Position numbers and translations under genes: made by a program. The notes beneath the pieces were generated by a model. That model was given only the letters and a program-made list of their open reading frames with translations. It did no database searches and was not told the origin of the DNA. 17,748 nucleotides of DNA from Saprospiraceae bacterium (GTDB lineage Bacteria > Bacteroidota > Bacteroidia > Chitinophagales > Saprospiraceae), in assembly GCA_020528935.1 (NCBI GenBank), contig JAJDFU010000423.1:1-17748 (forward strand), written 5' to 3'. Position 1 is the first letter of the stretch. Every line of letters begins with the position of its first letter. This document shows, one piece after another, positions 5,036-12,055 of this stretch.

Positions 5036-6715
5036 TCAGGGAACGGCTGTTTCCCCGGGGGCTTCGGCGCCGTTTGCAGATGCCGGTGTGCTGTTGCGGG
5101 ATACGCCTTTCTTTTTGCCCTTTGTTCTACTCGCCAGCTTGAACGCCTCGTACAGGTTGACCAGCCCGCCGGTCACCGACAATTCCTTGAAGGACACCCG
5201 CTCTTCGCTCTCTCCGGGGAGGATGGTCTTTCCTTTCTGGCGGACGGCCGAGTCCATGATGATCTGCTTGACCTGGGGGGCTGTCAGATCGGGGAAATAG
5301 GAGCGCAACACAGCGGCTATGCCGGTCACGACCGGGGCAGCCATGCTCGTGCCCTGCAGATCGCGGTACGCGTTGTCGGGCACGGTTGAATACATAGCGG
5401 TACCCGGAGCAAAAACATCCACTAAATCGGCACTGTAGTTGGAAAAGTCGGCGGCCAGGTGTTCACCGCCCTGCCAGTCGAAGGCGCCCACTTCGATCCA
5501 ATTCTTGGCGTAGCGGGGCCCTAACAGGCCTTTTTTGTCGAACCGGTCGTTGGGGAAGTTGTTCTCCAGGTTGTTCTCTTTGCCGTCGTTGCCGGCAGCG
5601 TGCACCAGCAGTACGTCCTTCTTCATGGCGTATTTCACCGCTTCGTCCACGATCGCCTTGCGGGGGGAGTACCCCTTGCCGAAACTCATATTGATGATAC
5701 TGGCTCCGTTGTCCACGGCATAGCGAATGGCGTTCGCCACGTCCTTATCGCGTTCATCGCCGTTGGGAACCGTGCGGATAGACATGATGCGCACGTTGTT
5801 CGCCACGCCGTCCATGCCGATGCCGTTATTGCGGATGGCGCCGATAATGCCGGCCACGTGGGTGCCGTGCTCGGCATCCGGCCCCTCTACGTCGTTGTTG
5901 CCGTAGTAGCGTTCCTCCGGGTCGGAGAAATCGTCGCCCACCAGGGCGCGCGGGTCGAATTCAGTATTGTAGTAGTAGTTGGCCTGCCCGTAGAAGTACT
6001 CGTAGGCATCCTCCACATCGCGCTCCATGGCCTCGAAGGTAAATCCCTCCTCTTCCATGACCGTCTGGGCCATGGTTGCGATCTGGGACTTGAGCGGGTC
6101 GGAAGACTGGTAGTTCTTCAGGTCGTCGAGGGTAATGGCCTCGCCCGGTTTGTCGAGGTCTTTCTTGAGGTCCTGCAGGCTTTCTTTGACCATGCCGTAA
6201 AGCATGGCATTCTCGGACATGGACTTGGATTTCTTCTCAATGGTCTCGCCCATTTCCCGGTAGTCCTCGTACAGCTTGCGCTCTTTCTTGCCGAGCTCAT
6301 CGGGCGATTTTCCTTCGAAGCGCTCCTTGTATTTCACGTACAGCCTCGTGATCTCGAGATTGTCGTAATTGATGTTCTCGCCCTTGGCATTCCCGATAAA
6401 ATTCCAGCCGTGGAGGTCATCCACGTAGCCGTTTTGATCGTCGTCTTTTCCGTTGTCCGGGATCTCGTCGGCATTCACCCATATGACCTTCTGAAGATCT
6501 TCGTGCTCGGCATCCACCCCGGAGTCGATCACCGCAACGATTACTTCTTCGCCGCGCCGGGTTTTGATCAGTTCCCGGTAAGTTTTCTCCGTGGATACCC
6601 CCGGATAATTATCCTGTTGCAAATCCAGGTGAAACCAATTCTTGGGAGGTTGATCCTGAGCGTGTAGATATAGGCCGGATGTGATGAGCATCAGGCCGAG
6701 CAGCCATTGTTTCAT
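5036..6715 (-). CDS. Secreted S8 (subtilisin-like) serine protease with long Asp-His insert
   Basis: A 559-residue exported serine protease. The N-terminal signal peptide is about 1-19 (MKQWLLGLMLITSGLYLHA). The catalytic triad is readable: Asp64 in AVIDSGVD, His283 in EHGTHVAGI and Ser457 in GTSMAAP, with the oxyanion Asn375 in HAAGND. A calcium-loop-like stretch (DNGKDDDQNGYVDD, 87-100) follows the Asp motif. Between Asp64 and His283 there are about 220 residues, far more than in classical subtilisins; the insert, about 110-275, is charged and mostly helical-looking. There is no clear inhibitor prodomain and no T9SS sorting domain; the C-terminus is a short Lys-rich then Ala/Pro/Glu-rich tail. 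It probably acts in the periplasm or outside, on unknown substrates. A candidate promoter -7 box is at 6769-6776. Confidence 0.93.
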   Translation of the reverse strand: MKQWLLGLMLITSGLYLHAQDQPPKNWFHLDLQQDNYPGVSTEKTYRELIKTRRGEEVIVAVIDSGVDAEHEDLQKVIWVNADEIPDNGKDDDQNGYVDDLHGWNFIGNAKGENINYDNLEITRLYVKYKERFEGKSPDELGKKERKLYEDYREMGETIEKKSKSMSENAMLYGMVKESLQDLKKDLDKPGEAITLDDLKNYQSSDPLKSQIATMAQTVMEEEGFTFEAMERDVEDAYEYFYGQANYYYNTEFDPRALVGDDFSDPEERYYGNNDVEGPDAEHGTHVAGIIGAIRNNGIGMDGVANNVRIMSIRTVPNGDERDKDVANAIRYAVDNGASIINMSFGKGYSPRKAIVDEAVKYAMKKDVLLVHAAGNDGKENNLENNFPNDRFDKKGLLGPRYAKNWIEVGAFDWQGGEHLAADFSNYSADLVDVFAPGTAMYSTVPDNAYRDLQGTSMAAPVVTGIAAVLRSYFPDLTAPQVKQIIMDSAVRQKGKTILPGESEERVSFKELSVTGGLVNLYEAFKLASRTKGKKKGVSRNSTPASANGAEAPGETAVP

Positions 6716-6768
6716 GATTGACGGTCTTTTTTTTACGTGCAGTAACGCTTGTACGCTTTTTCAGCCTG

Positions 6769-6776
6769 CAAAAGTA
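6769..6776 (-). promoter_or_regulatory. Putative -7 box (TACTTTTG) for the S8 protease gene
   Basis: On the minus strand this reads TACTTTTG, a full match to TAnnTTTG, 53 nt upstream of the protease start codon. An imperfect -33 box (TTC instead of TTG) can be placed 21 nt further upstream at 6798-6800. The same 11-bp context, CGTACTTTTGC, also precedes miaB. Confidence 0.45.
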
Positions 6777-6859
6777 CGTGTAAGTACGACCTTTCGCGAA
6801 AAAAATGACAACGCTCCTACGCAGGATGTTCATCTTTACATGCGCAAAACACGCGCAGC

Positions 6860-7714
6860 ATGATCGCTCTATCCGAAGCCCGGCGCAGGGCGGGCCGGTG
6901 GTTGTCCTTTTATTTCCAATCCCAAACGATCTACGATATCCATTCGCCGGCCGTCTTCCGCCTGGCCCGGGAAATGGTGGAGAACCGGAAAACCTACTAC
7001 ATTCTGCAGGAAGCCCGGCAACTGCGACGCATCTGGCTGCGCGACCGCCGAACCATCGAGCGCTTACCGCGGGGCGCCGGCAGCCGCGCCGGGCTGGACC
7101 GCAGCCCCGTTGCCGTGCGCGATCTGGCCCGGCACATGGCCATTTCGCCCCGGGCCGGCCGCTACCTCTTTCATCTGGCCCGCCTTCGCCACCCCCGTTT
7201 GATGTTGGACCTGGGAACCGGTCTGGGGTTTTCGGCAGCCTATCTGGCGGGGGGCAGCCTGTCGGGTACTTGCATTACGGCAGAAGGGTGTGCCCAAACG
7301 GCAGCATTAGCCCGGCAGAGTTTTTCGCGCCTGAAGTTGAACAACATTCGGCAGCTGCAGTGCACTTTCGACGAGGCGATCTCCACAGCCGTTTCCGGGG
7401 ATGCCCCGATCGACCTACTCCACCTGGACGGCGATCATCGCCGGAAGGCCGTGGAGCAGCTCTGGCGGACGGCCCGTCCCCATTTGCACCGGCACAGTGT
7501 GGTAGCCATCTCCGATATCCGTTGGTCCGAAGACATGGAATCGGCCTGGGAATGGCTGAAAGGGCAGCCCGGAGTTACGTACACGGTAGATCTCTTCGAC
7601 CTGGGGCTGTTATTTCTGGAGGAAGGCCCGGTAAACAAGGCCCACTACCGGCTGGTTCCGGCCCGCTGCAAACCCTGGCGGCTGGGGTTCTGGCCCCGCC
7701 TCCCGGCGCGCTGA
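6860..7714 (+). CDS. Class I SAM-dependent methyltransferase
   Basis: A 284-residue Rossmann-fold methyltransferase of the kind annotated as O-methyltransferase in Bacteroidota. Motif I, which binds SAM, is MLDLGTGLGFSAAYLA (115-130). The downstream acidic motif is IDLLHLDGDHRR (184-195), followed by VVAISDIRWSEDM (214-226), which resembles the metal/active-site DDI(R/H) strand of O-methyltransferases. The N-terminal ~90 residues (SQTIYDIHSPAVFRLAREMV) form the helical cap seen in the Bacteroidota version of the family. The substrate is unknown. It has no signal peptide and is a single gene, convergent with lptE (11 bp between stops) and divergent from the S8 protease. The ATG at 6860 was chosen because the next in-frame Met falls well inside the conserved cap. 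Confidence 0.82.
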   Translation: MIALSEARRRAGRWLSFYFQSQTIYDIHSPAVFRLAREMVENRKTYYILQEARQLRRIWLRDRRTIERLPRGAGSRAGLDRSPVAVRDLARHMAISPRAGRYLFHLARLRHPRLMLDLGTGLGFSAAYLAGGSLSGTCITAEGCAQTAALARQSFSRLKLNNIRQLQCTFDEAISTAVSGDAPIDLLHLDGDHRRKAVEQLWRTARPHLHRHSVVAISDIRWSEDMESAWEWLKGQPGVTYTVDLFDLGLLFLEEGPVNKAHYRLVPARCKPWRLGFWPRLPAR

Positions 7715-7725
7715 GCAACGCTTGG

Positions 7726-8241
7726 TTACCAGTTGTTGAAGGAAGCGTTGAAAATGTCCTCTGTGATCTGGGCGAAGATCTCGGAAACGGCCTGTTCTTC
7801 GACGAGGCTCAGGTCCTGATCCGGCGGGAAGTCAAAAAAGAAGGAAAAATTGCGCCGAAAGTCCTGGGTTTCGTCCACGTGATTGATGTAGTCCATCTCC
7901 ACGGTAATGGTGAGGCGGTTCAGGGCAGTAGTTTCCCCGGGCTCGGGCGCTTCGCTGGTCACCCGGTACCCCACAATGGTTCCTTTGAATTCCACGTCCG
8001 GGGTTTCGTCATTGGGCACGAGGCGCGACTCGTTGCGGATCTTGTTCTGCAGGTCGTCCGTGAAGCGGGTGGACAAGTTGGGAGGGGTGTTCGGTGCGCG
8101 ATCCTTGGTGGTGTGTACGTAGTAGGTGCTGAGTTCGGCCGAAGCCGCTGCCGGCGAAAAAGAGTAGCAACCAGTGATCAGGGCCAGGAAACTCAACAGG
8201 AGGCCCGCCGGGCCAATCCGATACAACGCGTTGGTAGCCAT
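7726..8241 (-). CDS. lptE: LptE-like outer-membrane LPS assembly lipoprotein
   Basis: LptE plugs the LptD barrel and helps insert lipopolysaccharide into the outer leaflet of the outer membrane. This 171-residue protein has a lipoprotein signal peptide ending in LITGC, with the lipidated Cys at 25, followed by YSFSPA, the characteristic start of Bacteroidota LptE-like proteins. The body shows STYYVHTTKDRAPN, then a long amphipathic region (TRFTDDLQNKIRNESRL) and beta-strands (ALNRLTITVEMDYIN), and ends ITEDIFNASFNNW, typical of the family. Its start codon overlaps the stop codon of the sigma-54 activator gene by one base (TGATG), which points to translational coupling. Sequence conservation in the family is low, so the assignment rests on size, lipobox and neighbours together. 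Confidence 0.82.
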   Translation of the reverse strand: MATNALYRIGPAGLLLSFLALITGCYSFSPAAASAELSTYYVHTTKDRAPNTPPNLSTRFTDDLQNKIRNESRLVPNDETPDVEFKGTIVGYRVTSEAPEPGETTALNRLTITVEMDYINHVDETQDFRRNFSFFFDFPPDQDLSLVEEQAVSEIFAQITEDIFNASFNNW

Positions 8242-9512
8242 CAGAGTTGGTATTGCTTGATCTTGCGGTACAAGGTCCGTTCGGAAATCCCCAGGTCTTC
8301 GGCCGCTTCCTTGCGCCTCCCGTCGTGTTTGCGCAGGGCTTTGACGATGAGGTCTTTTTCGTTGGCTTCGAGCGAAAGGTTCTCTTCCACGATCTCGCTC
8401 TCCGAGTAGTCCTCCTCCTCTTCTTCCCTCAGCAGGATCGGCAAGTCGGAGCGATCCACTTCGGTCGGGTGTTCCCCGCCCCGGCCAAAAGACCGGGAGT
8501 CGACCGGGGAAGAGGACCGCTTGTCGCCTTCGCCCAGGCCGAGCAGCTGTCCGGGATTTTGCAGGCGGAGGTCGTTGTTGAGGATCAGTTCGCTGACGAC
8601 ACTTTTGAGGTCATTGAGGTCTTTCTTCATGTCGAACAACAGCTGGTAGAGGATCTCGCGTTCCTGCATGGAGATCCCCCCGCCGTCTTCACTTTGGTGC
8701 GGGATCATGGGCAGATGGCGCTGCCCCAGTTGCGGAACGCAGCGGATCATACTTTGAGCATCCAGCAGCGGCTTCTCCGACATGATGGAGAGCTGTTCGG
8801 TCACATTTTTCAGTTCGCGAATATTGCCCGGCCAGCTGTAGGATTCCAGTAGCTGGCGGCCATCCTCTGTGAGCCGAATGGGTTCGTTCCGGTAATTTTC
8901 GGCAAAATCGCGGGCAAATTTCCGAAACAGGATATAGATGTCTTCCGTGCGTTCCCGCAGTGGCGGAACGTGAATCGGAACGGTGTTCAGCCGGTAGAAG
9001 AGATCTTCGCGGAACTTGCCCTTCTGGATCTTTTCTTGCAGATCCACATTCGTTGCCGCAATGATGCGCACATCGGTGTGTTGGATTTTTGAGGAGCCCA
9101 CCCGAATGAATTCGCCCGATTCCAGCACGCGCAGCAAGAAAGCCTGGGTGTCCAGCGGCATCTCGCCGATCTCGTCCAGGAAGATGGTGCCGCCGTCGTA
9201 GGTCTCGAAGTATCCCTTGCGCTCTCCGCTGGCACCGGTGAAGGCGCCCTTTTCATGGCCGAAAAGCTCGGAATTGATGGTACCCTCGGGGATGGCACCG
9301 CAGTTGATGGCGATAAAACCGTTGTGTTTTCTCGGGCTCAGGTTGTGGATGATCTTGGAGAACACCTCCTTGCCCACGCCGCTTTCGCCGTAGATGATGA
9401 CGCTCAGGTCGGTGCCGGCCACGCGCATGGCCGTACTCAGGGCGCGCATCAGGCCCTGGGATTGCCCAATGATACCAAATCGCTGTTTGATCGCCTGGAT
9501 CTGTTCTTCCAT
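8241..9512 (-). CDS. Sigma-54-dependent AAA+ transcriptional activator with Fis-type HTH
   Basis: A 423-residue bacterial enhancer-binding protein that uses ATP to remodel sigma-54 RNA polymerase. In order: Walker A GESGVGKE (42-49), the sigma-54 contact loop GAFTGA (89-94), Walker B TIFLDEIGEMP (109-119), the FREDLFYRL arginine-finger region (167-175), WPGNIRELKN (227-236) and a C-terminal Fis-like HTH (about 385-423, RRKEAAEDLGISERTLYRKI). There is no receiver, GAF or PAS domain in front of the AAA+ module, so it cannot be a normal two-component response regulator. A linker at about 300-380, with Ser/Gly and an acidic run, joins the modules. I prefer the ATG at 9510-9512, 4 nt after the miaB stop; the alternative at 9557 would overlap miaB by 41 nt. 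It lies between miaB and lptE in one operon. Confidence 0.93.
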   Translation of the reverse strand: MEEQIQAIKQRFGIIGQSQGLMRALSTAMRVAGTDLSVIIYGESGVGKEVFSKIIHNLSPRKHNGFIAINCGAIPEGTINSELFGHEKGAFTGASGERKGYFETYDGGTIFLDEIGEMPLDTQAFLLRVLESGEFIRVGSSKIQHTDVRIIAATNVDLQEKIQKGKFREDLFYRLNTVPIHVPPLRERTEDIYILFRKFARDFAENYRNEPIRLTEDGRQLLESYSWPGNIRELKNVTEQLSIMSEKPLLDAQSMIRCVPQLGQRHLPMIPHQSEDGGGISMQEREILYQLLFDMKKDLNDLKSVVSELILNNDLRLQNPGQLLGLGEGDKRSSSPVDSRSFGRGGEHPTEVDRSDLPILLREEEEEDYSESEIVEENLSLEANEKDLIVKALRKHDGRRKEAAEDLGISERTLYRKIKQYQL

Positions 9513-9516
9513 TGCC

Positions 9517-10956
9517 TTAGGTTGTAAGCTGCCCCATGAGCGTGGCGCTGGTGGCATCCGTAACCCGGACCTGGACGTACATACCCGGCTTCAAGCCCCC
9601 GGCCTTGGGAAATACGATCATCTTGTTCTGGGAATTGCGCCCCCGAAAGGCCTGGTCGGAACGCTTGGAGTCCCCTTCAATTAACACCTTGAAGGTCTTG
9701 CCGATATCCTTCTGGTTGTGGCGGTAAGACACCTGGTTTTGCAGGCGGATAATCTCCTGCAGTCGTCGCTTTTTCACTTCCAGGGGTACATCGTCCTCGT
9801 ATTTCCGGGCCGCCAGGGTGCCCGGGCGCTCCGAATAGTAAAACATGTAGGACATGCTGTAGTTGGCCCATTCCACCATGCGGAGTGTGTCGCGGTGTTC
9901 CTCCTCCGTCTCCGAGCAAAAACCCGCGATGATATCGGAGGAAATGGCGCAATCCGGCATGATCTCGTAGATGCGGCGCACTTTATCCATGTACCATTCG
10001 CGATCGTAGGTGCGATTCATGCGTTCCAGGATGCGACTGTTGCCCGACTGCACCGGCAGGTGAATGTACTTGCAGATGTTCTCGTAAGCGGCCATGGTGT
10101 ACAGCACCTCGTCCGTGATATCCTTGGGGTGGGAGGTGCTGAAGCGCACGCGCAGGTCGGGATGCACCTGGGCGACCATTTCGAGCAGTTTGGCAAAGGA
10201 GACCAGCTCGCCGGTATCCGGATGTTCCCACTTGTAGGAATCCACATTCTGGCCCAACAGCGTTACCTCGCGGTAGCCGCGCTGGTAAAGGTCCGCAGCC
10301 TCCGCCGCGATGCTAAAGGCATTGCGGCTGCGCTCGCGCCCCCGGGTGAAGGGCACCACGCAGAATGAACACATGTTGTCGCAGCCTCGCATAATGCTGA
10401 TGAAGGCCGTCACACCGTTGCTGTCCAGGCGAAGGGGGCTGATGTCGGCATAGGTCTCTTCGCGCGAGAGGAACACATTGATGGCCTCCTCGCCATCCTG
10501 AGCGGTGTGTACCAGCTTGGGCAGGTCGCGATAGGCATCAGGACCTACGACCAGATCCACCAGTTTCTCCTCCTCCAGCAATTTGCCCTTCAGGCGCTCG
10601 GCCATGCAGCCCAACACCCCGACCAAGGTGCCTGGCCGCTGTTGCTTTACCCGGTCAAACACCTGCAGGCGCTTGCGCACCGTCTCCTCGGCCTTCTCCC
10701 GAATAGAACAGGTGTTGATGAGGATGAGGTCAGCCGCTTCCATCTCCCGGGTGGGCACATAACCGACCTCGTGGAGAATGGAGGCGACGATCTCGCTGTC
10801 GCTGAAGTTCATCTGGCAGCCGTAGCTCTCGATGTAGAAGCGTCGTCGATCGCCCTCCTCAGCGGACTCCGGATGTCCGCGATCGTATACCGATCCCTGC
10901 TTGGATTCGTCAATGGTCTTGGCCAGGCTTTCCAGGGTGGGGTTGTCGTTGTACAT
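9517..10956 (-). CDS. miaB: tRNA-2-methylthio-N6-dimethylallyladenosine synthase
   Basis: MiaB is a radical-SAM methylthiotransferase that converts i6A37 to ms2i6A37 in tRNAs reading codons that begin with U. The protein is 479 residues, normal length. The N-terminal domain carries the auxiliary cluster cysteines C47 (ESYGCQMN), C83 (INTCSIR) and C117 (VLGCMAE). The radical-SAM motif CxxxCxxC is RGCDNMCSFC (190-199; C192, C196, C199). The C-terminal ~60 residues fit the TRAM RNA-binding domain. A non-conserved stretch of about 35 residues precedes the first domain; ATG at 10954-10956 is the start nearest the promoter-like box. MiaB rather than MtaB is favoured by the RRFYIESYGCQMNFSDSE start. 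It is the first gene of the miaB - activator - lptE operon. Confidence 0.97.
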   Translation of the reverse strand: MYNDNPTLESLAKTIDESKQGSVYDRGHPESAEEGDRRRFYIESYGCQMNFSDSEIVASILHEVGYVPTREMEAADLILINTCSIREKAEETVRKRLQVFDRVKQQRPGTLVGVLGCMAERLKGKLLEEEKLVDLVVGPDAYRDLPKLVHTAQDGEEAINVFLSREETYADISPLRLDSNGVTAFISIMRGCDNMCSFCVVPFTRGRERSRNAFSIAAEAADLYQRGYREVTLLGQNVDSYKWEHPDTGELVSFAKLLEMVAQVHPDLRVRFSTSHPKDITDEVLYTMAAYENICKYIHLPVQSGNSRILERMNRTYDREWYMDKVRRIYEIMPDCAISSDIIAGFCSETEEEHRDTLRMVEWANYSMSYMFYYSERPGTLAARKYEDDVPLEVKKRRLQEIIRLQNQVSYRHNQKDIGKTFKVLIEGDSKRSDQAFRGRNSQNKMIVFPKAGGLKPGMYVQVRVTDATSATLMGQLTT

Positions 10957-10978
10957 GATCCTTTGCTAAATTGAAGGG

Positions 10979-10986
10979 CAAAAGTA
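10979..10986 (-). promoter_or_regulatory. Putative -7 box (TACTTTTG) for the miaB operon
   Basis: On the minus strand this reads TACTTTTG, a full match to TAnnTTTG, 22 nt upstream of the miaB start codon. The surrounding 11 bp are identical to those in front of the S8 protease gene. No good -33 TTG is seen at 19-20 nt spacing. If correct, the operon has a housekeeping promoter and not a sigma-54 one. Confidence 0.45.
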
Positions 10987-11133
10987 CGAAAAATTACGGG
11001 GCTTCGTGACATTTTGTCAGCCTAACCCGGATTATTCACGGGAACCGGTGAGTAATGGCGATAAATGGCGGAAAACAGGCGCATTTTCAACCACTTATGT
11101 TAGGTTCTTCGATGCTGATACCGGAAGGCTCGC

Positions 11134-11168
11134 CCGCCCTTCGGGCGGAAAATTCGGTGAATTTTCCG
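11134..11168. promoter_or_regulatory. Two overlapping hairpins upstream of the DUF4349 gene
   Basis: CCGCCC / GGGCGG (11134-11139 and 11143-11148, 3-nt loop) overlaps CGGAAAATTC / GAATTTTCCG (11146-11155 and 11159-11168, perfect 10-bp stem, GGT loop). They share the CGG at 11146-11148, so they cannot both form fully. An outer CCGGAA...TTCCGG pair (11121-11126 and 11164-11169) also exists. They lie 86 nt upstream of the DUF4349 start and may be in its leader. The rest of the 298-bp miaB/DUF4349 divergent region shows no gene I can support. Confidence 0.5.
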
Positions 11169-11254
11169 GGTTAAAGCAGATGTTAAAAATCCATAAAACC
11201 CGGACAGATCCGTGAATTCTGCCTGCTTTTTGCATCTGTACTAAAAACACAAGT

Positions 11255-12055
11255 ATGAAATCCTACTTCTGGTTTGGTCTTCTCCTACTGATCCTCCCTG
11301 CCTGCGGGCAGTCCGGTTCGGGCAGTGCGGAATACGCTGCGGAATCCACAAAATACGACGCCGCCCAAACCGCAGAGCCCGATGAGCGGGCATCCGGTGC
11401 GGCCGTGCCCCGGCAGGTCATACGGCGCGCCCGCCTGGAGGTCGAAACCGGCAACCTGGAGCGCACCAGCCGGCGGCTCCAGGAGCTGCTCGCTGCCTAC
11501 ACCGTAGATATTGATGCCGAAGAACACAACCGCTACGGCCAGCGACTGCAGACCCGCTACGTGCTGCGGGTGCCTCCCGAATCCTTTGACACCTTGGTGC
11601 TGCAACTCGGCCAGCTGGGGGAGCTTCGCGAAAAGAACATCTCTGCAGATGACGTTACGCGTCAATACGTTGACCTGGAGGCCCGCCTTTCGGCAAAGCG
11701 AGCTGCCGAGCAGCGCTATCGCGAGCTGATGAGCCAGGCCCGGAACGTGCAGGAGGTATTGAGCGTAGAGGCCGAGCTGCGCAAGCTCATCGAGGAACTG
11801 GAAGCCACCGAAGCGCAGTGGCGAAGCCTGAAGGATCAGGTGCAGCGCAGCACCATCGAACTGGTGCTCTTCCAGCCGCTGGCCCGGCCGGTAGAGGGGC
11901 CGACCTCTTTCGCGCGCCGCCTGGGGCGGGCATTCAGCGGCGGGTGGGCCTTGCTCCAGGACCTCTTCGTGGGCTTTATCTCCCTTTGGCCGGTTTGGAT
12001 ACTCTTGCTCGGCCTTTGGTTTGGCTGGAGGAGCTATCGTCGGCTTCGCTCCTGA
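11255..12055 (+). CDS. DUF4349 domain lipoprotein
   Basis: A 266-residue envelope lipoprotein. The signal peptide ends LPAC, with Cys at 17, followed by a Gly/Ser/Ala/Glu-rich linker to about residue 50. The DUF4349 domain follows: RQVIRRARLEVETGNLERT (53-71), then RYVLRVPPESFDTLVLQLGQLGEL (101-124), then the conserved VTRQYVDLEARLSAKRA (134-150), and a predicted coiled coil from about 140 to 200. A C-terminal transmembrane helix (about 238-258) ends with a basic RSYRRLRS tail. The family is widespread and often annotated only as hypothetical lipoprotein; I know of no firm function. It is a single gene, divergent from miaB, with its stop codon touching the stop codon of the TonB receptor gene. 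Confidence 0.9.
   Translation: MKSYFWFGLLLLILPACGQSGSGSAEYAAESTKYDAAQTAEPDERASGAAVPRQVIRRARLEVETGNLERTSRRLQELLAAYTVDIDAEEHNRYGQRLQTRYVLRVPPESFDTLVLQLGQLGELREKNISADDVTRQYVDLEARLSAKRAAEQRYRELMSQARNVQEVLSVEAELRKLIEELEATEAQWRSLKDQVQRSTIELVLFQPLARPVEGPTSFARRLGRAFSGGWALLQDLFVGFISLWPVWILLLGLWFGWRSYRRLRS

Noticed and set aside
5600..6667. Plus-strand open frame of 355 codons opposite the S8 protease
   Set aside because: It is antisense to a protease with a complete catalytic triad; the Val/His-rich translation is typical of reverse-frame shadows.
6805..8409. Long plus-strand open frame of 534 codons
   Set aside because: It overlaps the SAM methyltransferase in another frame and the complement of lptE and the sigma-54 activator. 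Its translation is Pro/Gly/Arg-rich with no domain, as expected from a GC-rich shadow frame.
9513..9557. Upstream start for the sigma-54 activator at 9557
   Set aside because: It would overlap miaB by 41 nt and add 15 non-conserved residues; the ATG at 9512, 4 nt after the miaB stop, is more likely.
11006..11215. Short plus-strand open frame of 69 codons between miaB and the DUF4349 gene
   Set aside because: It contains the overlapping hairpins and shows no conserved motif or coding-like composition.
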